Shown piece after piece: positions 34,972 through 46,325 of a stretch of 64,000 bases of DNA. This DNA comes from Woeseiaceae bacterium (GTDB taxonomy: Bacteria > Pseudomonadota > Gammaproteobacteria > Steroidobacterales > Woeseiaceae): positions 1 through 64,000 of the forward strand of contig JASJBE010000008.1 of assembly GCA_030066655.1 (NCBI GenBank), given 5' to 3'. The notes beneath the pieces were generated by a model. It worked only from the letters and a program-made list of their open reading frames with translations. It did not search any database and was not told the origin of the DNA. The position numbers were made by a program, and so were the translations under genes. The first letter of the stretch is position 1; the number at the start of each line of letters is the position of its first letter.

Positions 34972-35991
34972 GTGAAAGTTCAGGCGAACCAGCTTTCCTC
35001 CCACCTGAAATCATCTCTTGCGCCCTGCTACCTGGTTAGCGGCGACGAGCCGTTGCTGGTCGATGAAACACTGGACGCCGTGCGCGGGGCCGCGAAGGCG
35101 GCAGGCTTCGTTGACCGGGATGTACAGGTGGCGGCAACCGGCTTCGACTGGCAGCAGCTCTTCGAGTCCGGCGCGAACCTGTCACTGTTTTCCGAGCGCC
35201 GGATCATCGAGCTGCGATTGCCCACCGGCAAACCCGGAGTGAAGGGCAGCAAGGCGATCGTGGACCTGCTCGACCAGCTCGATCACGAGCTGATGCTGAT
35301 CGTCATCACGCCGAAGCTCGATCGCAGCAACGCCAACTCGAAGTGGGTGAAGGCGCTGTCTGCCAAGGGTGTGCACATTCCTATATGGCCGATCGACGTC
35401 CGCGAACTTCCCGCGTGGATTTCCGCTCGACTGAGACAGAGTGGCCTCGCGGCGGATCGCGGCGCGGTCAGGATTATTGCTGAACGCGTCGAGGGCAATC
35501 TGCTGGCCGCTCACCAGGAGGTCGAGAAGCTACGGCTGATCCTCGGGGAAGGGTCGGTGACGGCCGATGATGTGAGTAAGGCCGTGGCGGACAGCAGCCG
35601 CTTTGACGTGTTCAAGCTCAGTGATGCGGCACTGAGCGGGGATTCAAGACGGGCCGCCCGCATCGTCTACGGCCTGCAGCACGAGGGCGTATCCGAAGTT
35701 ATCGCGTTGTGGGCGCTGACCAAAGAGCTACGAATCCTCGCAGAGCTCGCGAATGCGGTCCAGATGCGTCAGGACGTCGGCATGATCATGAAACGCAATG
35801 GCGTCTGGCAGAATCGACAGGCGCTCTTGCGAAGCTGCCTCGCGCGACATTCGCTCGGCTCGATTCACTCGCTCCTGATCTCCGCGGCCGAAGCCGATGC
35901 GACAGCGAAGGGGCGCCGCCGCGGCGACCCGTGGCAACTGATCATGAACCTCGTGTTCGGCATAGCCAGCACCGCGAGGCGCGCGGCTTGA
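34972..35991 (+). CDS. holA: DNA polymerase III subunit delta
   Basis: CYLVSGDEPLLVDETLDAVR, ELPAWISARLRQSGLAADRGAVRIIAERVEGNLLAAHQEVEKL. Confidence 0.95.
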   Translation: MKVQANQLSSHLKSSLAPCYLVSGDEPLLVDETLDAVRGAAKAAGFVDRDVQVAATGFDWQQLFESGANLSLFSERRIIELRLPTGKPGVKGSKAIVDLLDQLDHELMLIVITPKLDRSNANSKWVKALSAKGVHIPIWPIDVRELPAWISARLRQSGLAADRGAVRIIAERVEGNLLAAHQEVEKLRLILGEGSVTADDVSKAVADSSRFDVFKLSDAALSGDSRRAARIVYGLQHEGVSEVIALWALTKELRILAELANAVQMRQDVGMIMKRNGVWQNRQALLRSCLARHSLGSIHSLLISAAEADATAKGRRRGDPWQLIMNLVFGIASTARRAA

Positions 35992-36016
35992 TCCTGTTTC
36001 CCGGGATGCCACGTCG

Positions 36017-36673
36017 ATGAATACGATGGGGGTATTCGGCGGAACCTTCGACCCCATACACTACGGCCACCTGCGCACCGCCTTCGAGATGTTGCAGGCC
36101 TTAAGGTTTCAGAACGTCTGTTTCATTCCCTGCGGCGATCCACCGCACCGAGGGTCGACGTTTGCAGCGGCTCACGAACGGCTGGCAATGGTCGAGGCTG
36201 CGGTTGAAGGCCAGGCGGGCTTCTTCGTCGACGACCGCGAGGTGCGTCGCGACGGCCCATCGTATTCCGTCGAGACCCTGGAAGCGTTGCGTGACGAGAA
36301 CCCGGATCACTCGCTCGCCCTGATCATCGGTATGGATGCGTTTCTTGGGTTGACGACGTGGCATCGCTGGCAGGACCTGCTGACTCTCGCGCACATCGTC
36401 GTCGCCCACAGGCCTGGCTGGCGGGCGCCGGATATGGGTCAGCTTGGCGAACTGATTGAACAGCACGGCACGCATCGTGTCGAAGACCTGCATGATGCTG
36501 CGAGCGGCAGGATTCATATCCACGCCGTCACGCAGCTGGAAATCGCATCAACGGATATACGTGACCTGATCGCCGGCGGTCGGGACCCACGATTCCTGAT
36601 GCCGGATTCGGTTCGCGCCTACATCAGGCGCAACGGATGTTATGGTGGTTTAGCAACTGAGGAGAATGCTTGA
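36017..36673 (+). CDS. nadD: Nicotinate-nucleotide adenylyltransferase
   Basis: [24 protein letters not shown]; adjacent to holA and rsfS. Confidence 0.97.
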   Translation: MNTMGVFGGTFDPIHYGHLRTAFEMLQALRFQNVCFIPCGDPPHRGSTFAAAHERLAMVEAAVEGQAGFFVDDREVRRDGPSYSVETLEALRDENPDHSLALIIGMDAFLGLTTWHRWQDLLTLAHIVVAHRPGWRAPDMGQLGELIEQHGTHRVEDLHDAASGRIHIHAVTQLEIASTDIRDLIAGGRDPRFLMPDSVRAYIRRNGCYGGLATEENA

Positions 36674-36693
36674 GTGATAGAGAATTCAGTCGT

Positions 36694-37047
36694 ATGAATA
36701 GCGAGCAATTAAGTGATCTTGTCGTCGACGCGCTCGATGACATCAAAGGTCTGGACATTGTGAAGCTCGACGTACGCGACATGACAACAGTGACCGATTT
36801 CATGGTGCTCGCAAGCGGCACATCGAGCCGCCACGTCCAGGCGCTGGTCGACAATGTTGCGGAAAAGGCCAAGGACGCAGGCCACAAGCCGATCGGCGTG
36901 GAGGGCGAGGAAGGTGGCGAGTGGGTGCTGCTGGACCTGCAGGACACGCTGGTGCACGTCATGCTGCCCAAAATGCGCGAGTTCTATAACCTGGAGAAGC
37001 TGTGGTCGTTGGGCCCGTCGGCTGATCTGGCGCTGAAAGACGCATAG
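36694..37047 (+). CDS. rsfS: Ribosomal silencing factor RsfS
   Basis: [46 protein letters not shown]. Confidence 0.95.
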   Translation: MNSEQLSDLVVDALDDIKGLDIVKLDVRDMTTVTDFMVLASGTSSRHVQALVDNVAEKAKDAGHKPIGVEGEEGGEWVLLDLQDTLVHVMLPKMREFYNLEKLWSLGPSADLALKDA

Positions 37048-37050
37048 TCC

Positions 37051-37515
37051 GTGCATATAAGGCTGATCGCTGTCGGCGACCGGCAGCCGGCCTGGGTCGA
37101 TGAAGCATGCCGCATCTACAGCGGCCGGTTTCCTCCGCACTGGAAATTTCGGATCGACACGGTCCCGACGACGCGCCGAACGCGCGCAGGCCAGAGCGCC
37201 GCTGATTCCGAGGTCGAAACCATCCTCTCAAAGCTGCGACCGCAGGAACGTATGATCCTGCTCGACGAGCGCGGCAAACAATTCACCAGCAAAGCACTCG
37301 CCGGAAAACTGACTGAGTGGCAAAATAACGGGCTGGACATCGCATTTGTCATCGGCGGACCGGATGGCGTCAATGACCTGTGTCGTTCGGTTGCGCATCT
37401 CGTCTGGTCGCTGTCTGACCTGACGCTGCCACACGGCCTGGCCAGGGTGCTGCTGTCAGAGCAGTTGTACCGGGCCTGGACCTTGCAAACAGGACATCCG
37501 TATCACAGGGAATGA
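37051..37515 (+). CDS. rlmH: 23S rRNA m3Psi1915 methyltransferase
   Basis: LLDERGKQFTSKALAGKL, FVIGGPDGVNDLCR, LYRAWTLQTGHPYHRE. Confidence 0.97.
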   Translation: MHIRLIAVGDRQPAWVDEACRIYSGRFPPHWKFRIDTVPTTRRTRAGQSAADSEVETILSKLRPQERMILLDERGKQFTSKALAGKLTEWQNNGLDIAFVIGGPDGVNDLCRSVAHLVWSLSDLTLPHGLARVLLSEQLYRAWTLQTGHPYHRE

Positions 37516-37534
37516 GACACGCCCTTAAGGTCAC

Positions 37535-38104
37535 ATGGAACAGCCACTGCATCTCGCGTCATCTTCTCCCCGGCGCGCCGAACTTCTGACGGCGCTGGGC
37601 CTCCAATTTACTCAGCTGGGTGTTGATGTAGACGAGTCTCGCTTAGGCAGCGAGGACCCGGCCGACATGGTGCTACGGCTGGCAAGCGAAAAGGCCAATG
37701 CGGCCGGCGACGCTTCGATCATCATTGGCGCCGACACGGCGGTCGTGCTCGGAGACGAGGTGTTCGGCAAGCCCCGCGACCGCGAAGATGCGATTGCGAT
37801 GCTGACCCGGCTGTCGGGCTGCGTTCACCAGGTTATGACGGGCGTCGCTGTGCGTTCCGCTGATTCCGTGCAAACTGCGCTGTCGGTGAGCGATGTTCGG
37901 TTTCGCAGTGTCAGCGCCGCGGAGGCGAGCGAATACTGGGATACCGATGAACCGGCAGACAAGGCGGGTGCTTATGCGATCCAGGGCCGCGGAGGCATCT
38001 TCGTCGAGTCGATGAGCGGCAGTTACTCAGGCGTTGTCGGACTGCCGGTCTACGAAACGGCGAAGCTGCTGGCTGAGGCCGGGATACACGTTCTTAAAGA
38101 CTGA
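37535..38104 (+). CDS. maf: Maf-family nucleotide pyrophosphatase
   Basis: LHLASSSPRRAELL, IIGADTAVVLGDEVFGKP, YAIQGRGGIFVESMSGSYSGVVGLPVYET. Confidence 0.95.
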   Translation: MEQPLHLASSSPRRAELLTALGLQFTQLGVDVDESRLGSEDPADMVLRLASEKANAAGDASIIIGADTAVVLGDEVFGKPRDREDAIAMLTRLSGCVHQVMTGVAVRSADSVQTALSVSDVRFRSVSAAEASEYWDTDEPADKAGAYAIQGRGGIFVESMSGSYSGVVGLPVYETAKLLAEAGIHVLKD

Positions 38105-38107
38105 TCG

Positions 38108-39592
38108 ATGAGTGAAGACGCTTCCAAAGAGGAAATACTGATCAACGTGACGCCTTCCGAGGTCCGAGCGGCGTTGCTCGAGAACGGCATCCTGCAGGAG
38201 GTCTTCATCGAGCGGGAAGGCCGACGCGGACTGATCAGCAACATCTACTTTGGAACCGTCTCGCGAGTTCTGCCGGGCATGCAGGCGGCCTTCATCGATA
38301 TCGGCCTTGACCGGACCGCCTTTCTGCATGCCTCCGACATCACGCGTAACGGCGGCAGCAGTGAACAGTCGGAAGATGATCTACCGAGTATCCGCGAGCT
38401 TGTCCGGGAGGGGGACTCCATACTGGTGCAGGTCGTGAAGGATCCGCTTGGCAACAAGGGGGCGCGCTTGACGACGTTCATCACGCTGCCGGCCAGGCAC
38501 CTGGTATTGCTGCCCAAGAGCGACGGCGTCGGTATCTCCGCGAGGATCGAGGATGTCGAAGAGCGCGATCGGCTGCGCGAGATGACAGAGCAACTGCTCA
38601 ACGAGATGAATATCGAGTGCGGCGCAATTGTTCGCACCGTGGCCGAGGGCGCATCGCGCGAGGCATTGGCCGCCGATCTCAAATACCTGCTCAGGTTGTG
38701 GGGTGTCGTCCAGGAGCGCTGCGGTACGAGCACGTCGCGGCGCTTGATTCATGAAGACCTCGCACTGCCACTCCGCGTGCTCAGGGATCTGGTCAACGTG
38801 GATGTGGAGCGAATTCTCATCGATTCAGAGGTCGACTTTACGGCCATGAAGGAATTCGCCGCGACGTTCCTGCCGGAAGTCGAATCGAAACTGGAACACT
38901 ACAAGCGCCGTCGACCCATCTTCGACCTGCACGGCATCGAGGATGAGATCAAGCGATCGCTGGAGAGGAACATACCGCTGAAGTCCGGCGGCTACCTGAT
39001 CTTTGACCAGACCGAAGCCATGACGACGATTGATATCAACACCGGAGGCTACGTCGGTCACCGTAACCTCGAAGAAACGATTTACCGTACCAACCTTGAA
39101 GCGGCGGTGGCCATCGCGCGTCAGCTGCGCATTCGTAACCTCGGCGGCATCATCATTATCGACTTCATCGACATGGAAGAGGCCGGGCACCGGGAAAACG
39201 TGCTGGCCGTTCTCTCCCAGTCCCTGGAAAAAGACAACGCGAGGCATCAGATCACCCCGGTGTCGCCGCTGGGCCTCGTCGAGATGACGCGCAAGCGCAC
39301 GCGCGAGAGCTTGCAGCACATACTTTGCGAAGATTGCGCCAGCTGCAATGGCAAGGGTTTCGTGCTGACCGTCGACTCTGTCTGTTTCGAGATCTTCCGC
39401 GAAATCATACGGCAGGCGCGCCAGTTCGAGTTCGATGCCGTCATGGTGCTCGCTCACCAGGACGTCATCGAGCGACTGTTGGACGACCAGGCCAACGCGC
39501 TGGCCGAACTCGAGGAGCAGACCGGCAAATCCATCCAGCTGCAGTCCGAATCGCTGTACCTTAAGGACCAGTTCGACGTGGTGCTGATGTAG
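38108..39592 (+). CDS. rng: Ribonuclease G
   Basis: ILINVTPSEVRAALLENGILQEVFIERE, GGYLIFDQTEAMTTIDINTGGYVG, LGLVEMTRKRTRESLQHILC. Confidence 0.96.
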   Translation: MSEDASKEEILINVTPSEVRAALLENGILQEVFIEREGRRGLISNIYFGTVSRVLPGMQAAFIDIGLDRTAFLHASDITRNGGSSEQSEDDLPSIRELVREGDSILVQVVKDPLGNKGARLTTFITLPARHLVLLPKSDGVGISARIEDVEERDRLREMTEQLLNEMNIECGAIVRTVAEGASREALAADLKYLLRLWGVVQERCGTSTSRRLIHEDLALPLRVLRDLVNVDVERILIDSEVDFTAMKEFAATFLPEVESKLEHYKRRRPIFDLHGIEDEIKRSLERNIPLKSGGYLIFDQTEAMTTIDINTGGYVGHRNLEETIYRTNLEAAVAIARQLRIRNLGGIIIIDFIDMEEAGHRENVLAVLSQSLEKDNARHQITPVSPLGLVEMTRKRTRESLQHILCEDCASCNGKGFVLTVDSVCFEIFREIIRQARQFEFDAVMVLAHQDVIERLLDDQANALAELEEQTGKSIQLQSESLYLKDQFDVVLM

Positions 39593-39597
39593 GCTCG

Positions 39598-42500
39598 ATG
39601 AAGAAGCTGTTTCAAAAAGTCTTCAAGGTGCTCGCGTACACGATCGCGGGTTTCGTCATCCTGCTCGCGATCGGCGTAGGCCTGCTGCGTCTGTTCCTGC
39701 CACGGCTCCCCGAGTACCAGGAACAGATCAAGGTGTGGGCCAGCGACGCGATCGGTGTCGGCGTTGAGTTTTCTGCGATGGATGCGCGCTGGGGATTGAA
39801 CGGCCCGGAACTGAAGTTCCTCGATGCCGAGCTGATCCGACCCGACAACCTGCGCAGAATCGTTGCCGCAGAGGAGGTTAGCATCAGCGTCGCGCTGATC
39901 CGCCTGATGACCGAGCGGACAGTCGCTATCGACCGCGTCGTCGTGCGGGACTCGCAGATCGAGGTGCGGCGCCTCGACACGGGCGAATTCTGGTTCCAGG
40001 GCAGCTCGCTCGATGAACTCCTGCCACCGCGTGAGCAGGGCGCGACGATGCAAAGCAGTGCTATCGAGCTCATCGGTGAAAACATTGAGCTGCTGTACCT
40101 GCGCTCCGGCGATGAGCGTCCGCGGCGCTTCGCCGCGCCCAGCATTGTCGTCAGGGGTGACGAGACGCGAATCGCGATCGATGCCGAGATCTACCCGCCT
40201 AGCGAGATCGCCGATGAACTCCTGGTTTCCGCAACCTACCTGACGGACGTACCGGCCGAAGAGCGCGTGTGGGACGTGTTTGCACGCATCGAGGACGTCG
40301 AACTGCCCGCGTTGTCCACACTGGTCGGCAACGAGGCCTGGCGCGTGACCAGCGGAGGCGGCGACGCCGACGTATCGATCAAGCTGGCCGACGATGGTGT
40401 GCAGTCCGCGTCGATCGACGTGGACCTTATCGACCTGTCCCGGGACGGGCAGGATCCCGTCGCGCTGAAGGGGCTCGTCGAGTACCGACGCGAAGACGAC
40501 GGCTGGTTGCTGGCCGGGACCGAGCTGGAGCTTGCGACGCCGACCGGGGAATGGCCGCAGTCGTCGTTCCGGCTGGATACCGGGCTCGATGAACAGGGGT
40601 CGATCGCAGAGCTCGACGTTCGGTCCGACTACGTCAATCTTCGCGACCTGCGGTTCGTTACGCCATTGCTCGATCCGGAGCTCGGAGAACGGCTGGATAC
40701 GCTGTCGCCGCGCGGTGAGATCAGGGACCTCGACCTGACGCTGTCGGGAATCGGCACCGAGCGACTCACGTATGCGGTATCCGCAGACCTCTCTGAAATA
40801 GGGTTCGAGGCGATCGAGCGCGTGCCGGGGCTCCGCGGGTTTTCAGCCCGTGTGCGGGCCGACATGTCCGGCGGTCGGGTCGAGATGCGATCGGAGAATC
40901 TGACGTTGTTGCTGTTCGACTACCTGTCGGAGCCGATAGAACTGGACAGCGCGCTTGGCACGATTATCTGGCGCCGCAGCGGCGATCGGACAACGGTGCT
41001 GTCTGACAATATCTCACTGAACAACGGTGACCTTCAGAGCCAGACCAATGTGCAGATCACGATCGACGGCGACGCTTCGCCCGAGATCGACCTGGCCAGC
41101 GAGTGGACCCTGTCAGACCTGGGTTCGGCGAAACGCTACATTCCCGAGAAGCTGGTGTCGCCGAAACTGTACCGCTGGTTCCAGGATGCGTTGCTCTCGG
41201 GTTCCGTCAACAACGGCAGGACGCGCCTGTACGGCCCGCTCGACAAGTTCCCGTTCGACGGCGGGGAAGGACGCTTTCTGCTCGAAGCGACGATCACCGA
41301 CCTGCTGTTCAAGTACCTGCCTCGCTGGCCAGCGGCGGAAGTCAGGTCGATGGACATCGTGCTGGACAATACGCGCCTCTATACCGAGAGAAACCTCTCC
41401 TTCAACGAAGGGCGCGAGGTCCGGGACGCCAGGGTTGAGATTGCCGATCTCAGAGAAGCCGTATTGACGATCGACGGTCGGTCAGACGGTGCAATGCAGT
41501 CGCTGCTCGATTTCTCACGCAACAGCCCGCTCGACGATCTCCTGGGCGGTGCGCTCGGACGCATCAGCGTCGGCGGGTCCGCCACGGCCGATATCGACCT
41601 GCTGGTGCCACTGAAGCAATCCCGCGAGTTCGAGATTGAGGTTTCCGTCGTTGCTGATGATGCAGAACTCAGGATCGACGGTCTGAATCCGCCGATCACC
41701 GGCATGAACGGTCGCGTCGTGATCAGGAGAGATTCGATCGAGAGCGAGTCACTAACCGCACAATTCCTCGGCGAGCCGATCGACATCGTTTTGACCGACG
41801 CTCAGGAAACCGGTTTCCGCTACGCAGCGGACATCGAGGGCAGCCTGTCGATCGCGGGTCTGTCCGACGGATTCGGCTTGCCTGTCGATGGCCTCATCGA
41901 CGGCAGCACGAGCTACACGGCGCGAATCCTGTTTCCGACGAGACAGGAAGAAGACCGTCAGCCTTTGACGCTGCGTATCGCCAGCGATCTCGCGGGCGTC
42001 GAGGTCACAATGCCGCCTCCTTTCGGAAAATCTGCAGACGTCGAACGGCAGGTCACCGGCGACATTCGTTTTCCGGGCGGCGGCGATATCGCGTCAGCAG
42101 GGCGTACCGACGACTTCACATGGGACCTTTCCTTCGTCAACGACGACGGCATGGCCTTCGAGAGGGGCACCCTCGTCGTGGGTGAGGACGTGGAATCAGA
42201 GCTCGTCCAGACGCGTGGCTTGCACATTCGCGGCAACGTACCGCAGTTCTATCTCGATGACTGGCTGGCCGTCGGCCGGGGTGACGGATCGCGTTCCGTC
42301 GTCATCGATGAGATTCGCTCGGCCGACGTGGTTGTCGACGACCTGCGCCTGCTCGGCCAGCGTTTTAGGGATCACAGCGTGGAGATGGACCGCAGCGCGA
42401 GGGACTGGCTGATACAGGTGGACGGAGAACAGGTCAGCGGATCGATTACCTTGCCCTACGAGTTTGGCCCGGAGTCGACGCTGGTACTCGAGATGCAGCG

Positions 42501-43422
42501 GCTGATCCTGCCGGGCGACGACCTGTCGCCTGGCGGCCGAAATGACATCGACCCGCGGAACCTGCCCGCAATGACGATCCGCGCCGATGAATTTGCAATC
42601 AGGGAACGTTACTTCGGCCGCGTGGAGGCGGATGTCAACAGCACCGGTCAGGGGCTGGTCGCAGACCGCATCATCGCGAACGATGCCAGCTTTGAAGTGT
42701 TCGGCAACGGGCGCTGGGTCGTCAATGAGGACGACGCCAGCGGCTTCAGGACCTACGCTGTCGGCGGCCTCCGCAGCAACGACATCAAGGCGACGATGGA
42801 CAGACTCAACTACCAGCCGGGCTTGAACGGCGACGACCTGTCCGTGATCTTCGACGTCAACTGGTCAGGCGGGCCGTCAGCAGAATTCGTCGAAACCCTG
42901 GACGGCGAGGTGCAGGTCAATTTCGGTCCCGGCCAGCTGGATGATGTCGACCCCGGCGCCGGCCGCGTGTTCGGCCTGTTGAGTATCGTCGCACTGCCTC
43001 GACGGCTGTCTCTGGATTTCAGCGACGTATTCCAGAAAGGCTTCGGTTTTGACACGATCGAGGGCGTGTTCCGGATTGACGACGGCGATACCTACACCTG
43101 TAACCTGACGCTGGAAGGACCGGCAGCGGCGATCGGTATCGTCGGGCGTGCCGGTCTCACGGACAGGGACTACGCGCAGTCGGCTATCGTCAGCGCGAGT
43201 TTCGGCGATACGCTGCCCGTCGTTGGCGGCCTCGTGGCCGGCCCACAGGTTGCCGCGGCGCTACTGATCTTCTCCCAGATCTTCAAGAAACCGCTGCAGG
43301 ACCTGAGCCAGGTCTATTACGATATCGGTGGTACCTGGGACGAGCCGTCGATCGAGAGTTCGGACGCAGCCAGTTTTGCCGAGACCGGGCGCCTGTCCGG
43401 TTGTATAGAAGACGCTCAGTAA
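39598..43422 (+). CDS. yhdP: YhdP family AsmA-like protein
   Basis: 1274 aa; N-terminal TM; C-terminal GPGQLDDVDPGAGRVFGLLSIVALPRRLSLDFSDVFQKGFGFDTIEG; follows rng. Confidence 0.92.
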   Translation: MKKLFQKVFKVLAYTIAGFVILLAIGVGLLRLFLPRLPEYQEQIKVWASDAIGVGVEFSAMDARWGLNGPELKFLDAELIRPDNLRRIVAAEEVSISVALIRLMTERTVAIDRVVVRDSQIEVRRLDTGEFWFQGSSLDELLPPREQGATMQSSAIELIGENIELLYLRSGDERPRRFAAPSIVVRGDETRIAIDAEIYPPSEIADELLVSATYLTDVPAEERVWDVFARIEDVELPALSTLVGNEAWRVTSGGGDADVSIKLADDGVQSASIDVDLIDLSRDGQDPVALKGLVEYRREDDGWLLAGTELELATPTGEWPQSSFRLDTGLDEQGSIAELDVRSDYVNLRDLRFVTPLLDPELGERLDTLSPRGEIRDLDLTLSGIGTERLTYAVSADLSEIGFEAIERVPGLRGFSARVRADMSGGRVEMRSENLTLLLFDYLSEPIELDSALGTIIWRRSGDRTTVLSDNISLNNGDLQSQTNVQITIDGDASPEIDLASEWTLSDLGSAKRYIPEKLVSPKLYRWFQDALLSGSVNNGRTRLYGPLDKFPFDGGEGRFLLEATITDLLFKYLPRWPAAEVRSMDIVLDNTRLYTERNLSFNEGREVRDARVEIADLREAVLTIDGRSDGAMQSLLDFSRNSPLDDLLGGALGRISVGGSATADIDLLVPLKQSREFEIEVSVVADDAELRIDGLNPPITGMNGRVVIRRDSIESESLTAQFLGEPIDIVLTDAQETGFRYAADIEGSLSIAGLSDGFGLPVDGLIDGSTSYTARILFPTRQEEDRQPLTLRIASDLAGVEVTMPPPFGKSADVERQVTGDIRFPGGGDIASAGRTDDFTWDLSFVNDDGMAFERGTLVVGEDVESELVQTRGLHIRGNVPQFYLDDWLAVGRGDGSRSVVIDEIRSADVVVDDLRLLGQRFRDHSVEMDRSARDWLIQVDGEQVSGSITLPYEFGPESTLVLEMQRLILPGDDLSPGGRNDIDPRNLPAMTIRADEFAIRERYFGRVEADVNSTGQGLVADRIIANDASFEVFGNGRWVVNEDDASGFRTYAVGGLRSNDIKATMDRLNYQPGLNGDDLSVIFDVNWSGGPSAEFVETLDGEVQVNFGPGQLDDVDPGAGRVFGLLSIVALPRRLSLDFSDVFQKGFGFDTIEGVFRIDDGDTYTCNLTLEGPAAAIGIVGRAGLTDRDYAQSAIVSASFGDTLPVVGGLVAGPQVAAALLIFSQIFKKPLQDLSQVYYDIGGTWDEPSIESSDAASFAETGRLSGCIEDAQ

Positions 43423-43446
43423 GTCACAGGAGAGGGCAAGATTCCG

Positions 43447-44271
43447 ATGCGCGTTGCAGCCATCCAGATGAACAGCGGTGACCAAGTCGAGGAAAACCTC
43501 GCGCTCGCGGGTTCCCTCATTGCCGCGGCTGCGCAGGATGGATGTCGTATCGTCGTTCTGCCGGAGAATTTCGCATTGATGCCCAGAAGCGGCCGCGACA
43601 AGAACGCGCACGCGGAGGCGGTCGGCAGCGGGCCGATACAGGCGTTTCTTGCGGAGACCGCCATGGCCCACGGCGTCTGGATTATTGGCGGCAGTATTCC
43701 CGTCAAGTCACCCGAGCCGGAGCGTGTCTACGGTGCGTGTGTCGTCGTGGACGACGAGGGCGAGGCTCGCGCTGTGTATCGCAAGATTCACCTGTTCGAC
43801 GTTGATATCTCCGACTCCGACGAGTCCTATCGTGAGTCGTTCTCGATGTACCCGGCGGACGAGGTCGTCGCCGTCGACACGCCTGCCGGCAAGCTCGGCA
43901 TGAGTATCTGCTATGACGTGAGGTTTCCGGAACTGTACCGAGCCCTGCTGGACGACGGCGCCAGCTGGTTCACGGTGCCGGCGGCATTCACGGTGACAAC
44001 CGGCCAGGCGCACTGGCACGCGCTGTTGCGAGCACGGGCTATTGAGAACCTCGCCTACGTCGTCGCGCCCGGGCAGTTCGGCACGCACCCTGACGGGCGT
44101 TCGACCTTCGGGCACTCACTGATCGTCGACCCGTGGGGCAGGGTGCTCGCCGAATCATCGGACAGCAACGGGTTTATTGCCGTAGACTTCGACCTCGACA
44201 TGCAGGCGAAACTGCGCAGCGAGTTTCCGGCATTGTCCAATCGAAGATTGACCAAAGGACGTAGGATTTGA
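43447..44271 (+). CDS. Carbon-nitrogen hydrolase (nitrilase superfamily)
   Basis: [10 protein letters not shown] (Glu), [10 protein letters not shown] (Lys), [23 protein letters not shown] (Cys). Confidence 0.95.
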   Translation: MRVAAIQMNSGDQVEENLALAGSLIAAAAQDGCRIVVLPENFALMPRSGRDKNAHAEAVGSGPIQAFLAETAMAHGVWIIGGSIPVKSPEPERVYGACVVVDDEGEARAVYRKIHLFDVDISDSDESYRESFSMYPADEVVAVDTPAGKLGMSICYDVRFPELYRALLDDGASWFTVPAAFTVTTGQAHWHALLRARAIENLAYVVAPGQFGTHPDGRSTFGHSLIVDPWGRVLAESSDSNGFIAVDFDLDMQAKLRSEFPALSNRRLTKGRRI

Positions 44272-45719
44272 CCGACTCAAACCAGGCCAGTATCGAAACA
44301 GTCATGGCAAACGTGCTAGAGCCAGTCGGCCTGGCGGAGCAGCACCTTGCGTCGACACTCGGTGACGTCATGAGTGGCGGCGTCGACTACGCGGACCTGT
44401 ATTTCCAGGTCAGCCGCGCGGAAAGCTGGACGCTGGAAGACGGGATACTGCGGGAGGGCAGCTTCAGCCTCGACCAGGGCGTTGGCGTCCGGGCGAACAG
44501 CGGCGAGAAGACCGGTTTTGCGTATTCAGACGAATTGTTCCTGCCGGCGCTGACGAAGGCCGCTTCGGCCGCGCGCGCGATCGCGCGGTCCGGCGACAAC
44601 CAGGGCGTGCCCGCCTGGCAACGAACGACGGTGCCGCTCTTGTACACCGCGACGGATCCGACAACGAGTCTGCGGGACGACGAGAAAGCAGCGCTTTTGA
44701 AGAGAATTGACCGCGAGACGCGGGCTCTCGATACCCGCATCGAACAGGTCATCCTGAGCATGACGAGCTCACAGGACCATGTACTGGTAGCGGCGTCCGA
44801 CGGCACACTCGCGGCCGACGTCAGGCCGCTGGTCCGGTTCAATGTCAGCGTCATCTTAGAAGAGAACGGTCGTCGCGAGCAGGGCTACGCTGGTGGCGGT
44901 TCACGATCTGACCTGCAGTACTTCCTGGCGGGTGAGCGGCCCCTCGAGTACGCGCGTGAGGCCGTGCGGCAGGCGACGGTTCAGCTCGAAGCCCAGGCGG
45001 CCCCTGCCGGCGCCATGCCGGTCGTTCTTGGCCCGGGCTGGCCGGGCATACTGCTGCATGAGGCTGTGGGCCACGGACTCGAAGGTGACTTCAATCGCAA
45101 GGGTACGTCGGCTTTCTCGGGCAAGGTCGGCAAGCCGGTCGCGTCACCGCTGGTCACGATTGTCGACGACGGCACGATCCAGGATCGACGAGGGTCACTG
45201 TCGATCGACGATGAGGGAACGCCGGGAGCCTACAACGTGCTCGTCGAAGACGGTGTGCTCCGTGGCTACATGCAGGACAAACTCAACGCGCGCCTGATGG
45301 GGGTCAAACCGACCGGCAACGGACGCCGAGAGTCATTCGCGCATATCCCGATGCCGCGGATGACCAATACCTACATGCTTGCGGGTCCGCATGACCCGGG
45401 CGAGATCATTGAGTCAGTAGAGCAGGGGATTTACGCGCCGAATTTCGGTGGCGGGCAGGTCGACATCACATCCGGCAAGTTTGTGTTCTCAGCGAGCGAG
45501 GCCTACCTGATCGAAGGCGGGCGGCTGACGAACCCGGTCAAGGGAGCGATGCTGATCGGCGACGGGCCAGAGGCGCTAACGCGAATATCGATGGTCGGCA
45601 ACGACTTGCAACTCGACAGCGGCGTCGGGACCTGTGGCAAAGACGGACAGTCGGTGCCGGTCGGTGTCGGTCAGCCGACATTGAAAATCGATGAGTTGAC
45701 CGTCGGCGGCACCGCCTGA
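44268..45719 (+). CDS. tldD: Metalloprotease TldD
   Basis: [25 protein letters not shown] metal-binding motif, [40 protein letters not shown]. Confidence 0.97.
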   Translation: MTDSNQASIETVMANVLEPVGLAEQHLASTLGDVMSGGVDYADLYFQVSRAESWTLEDGILREGSFSLDQGVGVRANSGEKTGFAYSDELFLPALTKAASAARAIARSGDNQGVPAWQRTTVPLLYTATDPTTSLRDDEKAALLKRIDRETRALDTRIEQVILSMTSSQDHVLVAASDGTLAADVRPLVRFNVSVILEENGRREQGYAGGGSRSDLQYFLAGERPLEYAREAVRQATVQLEAQAAPAGAMPVVLGPGWPGILLHEAVGHGLEGDFNRKGTSAFSGKVGKPVASPLVTIVDDGTIQDRRGSLSIDDEGTPGAYNVLVEDGVLRGYMQDKLNARLMGVKPTGNGRRESFAHIPMPRMTNTYMLAGPHDPGEIIESVEQGIYAPNFGGGQVDITSGKFVFSASEAYLIEGGRLTNPVKGAMLIGDGPEALTRISMVGNDLQLDSGVGTCGKDGQSVPVGVGQPTLKIDELTVGGTA

Positions 45720-45836
45720 TTGACATAACGCCAGTATTTGCGCGGATTCCCGCGATTGCGTGTGACTTGTGACACGGCAAATGATTGTCGCCTTGCCTAC
45801 CCTGTGTACCGTCCTTCAATCACAGGAACTCAAGCC

Positions 45837-46004
45837 ATGGCGAGCGACAGAACAATAACCGAGAATGATCTCGAGGCGAACGCGCAGAGCCTAATAAACG
45901 CGCTGCGTAGCGAAGCTTCTGAAGCCGAGCCCGACCTCGCCGTCGACGGCCTGTCCGAGTCCATCCTGTCGCGTTTCCTGGGCCTGTTTCGCTCACGGAG
46001 CTAG
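45837..46004 (+). CDS. Small hypothetical protein (55 aa)
   Basis: ATG after CACAGGAAC; MASDRTITENDLEANAQSLINALRSEASEAEPDLAVDGLSESILSRFLGLFRSRS. Confidence 0.6.
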   Translation: MASDRTITENDLEANAQSLINALRSEASEAEPDLAVDGLSESILSRFLGLFRSRS

Positions 46005-46103
46005 ACGCCTGAGATTCTCCCCGGCTGGTTCCTGAGGCGGAACCAGCTGGACGAGACGCGCCGCAATATGGAACACTGACGCCGCTTCTGTGGAGAGTTC
46101 TCG

Positions 46104-46319
46104 ATGTGGATTTCAAAACCCATTTATGAGGCCTTGCCCTACTTCTACCTTGTGGCTGGCGTCATCACACTGAGCGCATCGATGTATGTGGACCACTGGT
46201 ATTGGCCGACCATCTGCTTTACGACCGGCGTTTTCTGCCTGGTCGCCGGACTGGTCGTACTGCTGAAGCGTCGGGATGCGCGCTCCGGGAAGCGCCGGCA
46301 GAGTAGTCCGGCTGAATGA
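46104..46319 (+). CDS. Small membrane protein (71 aa)
   Basis: Two hydrophobic segments: YFYLVAGVITLSASMYV and ICFTTGVFCLVAGLVVLL. Confidence 0.7.
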   Translation: MWISKPIYEALPYFYLVAGVITLSASMYVDHWYWPTICFTTGVFCLVAGLVVLLKRRDARSGKRRQSSPAE

Positions 46320-46325
46320 CCGTCG

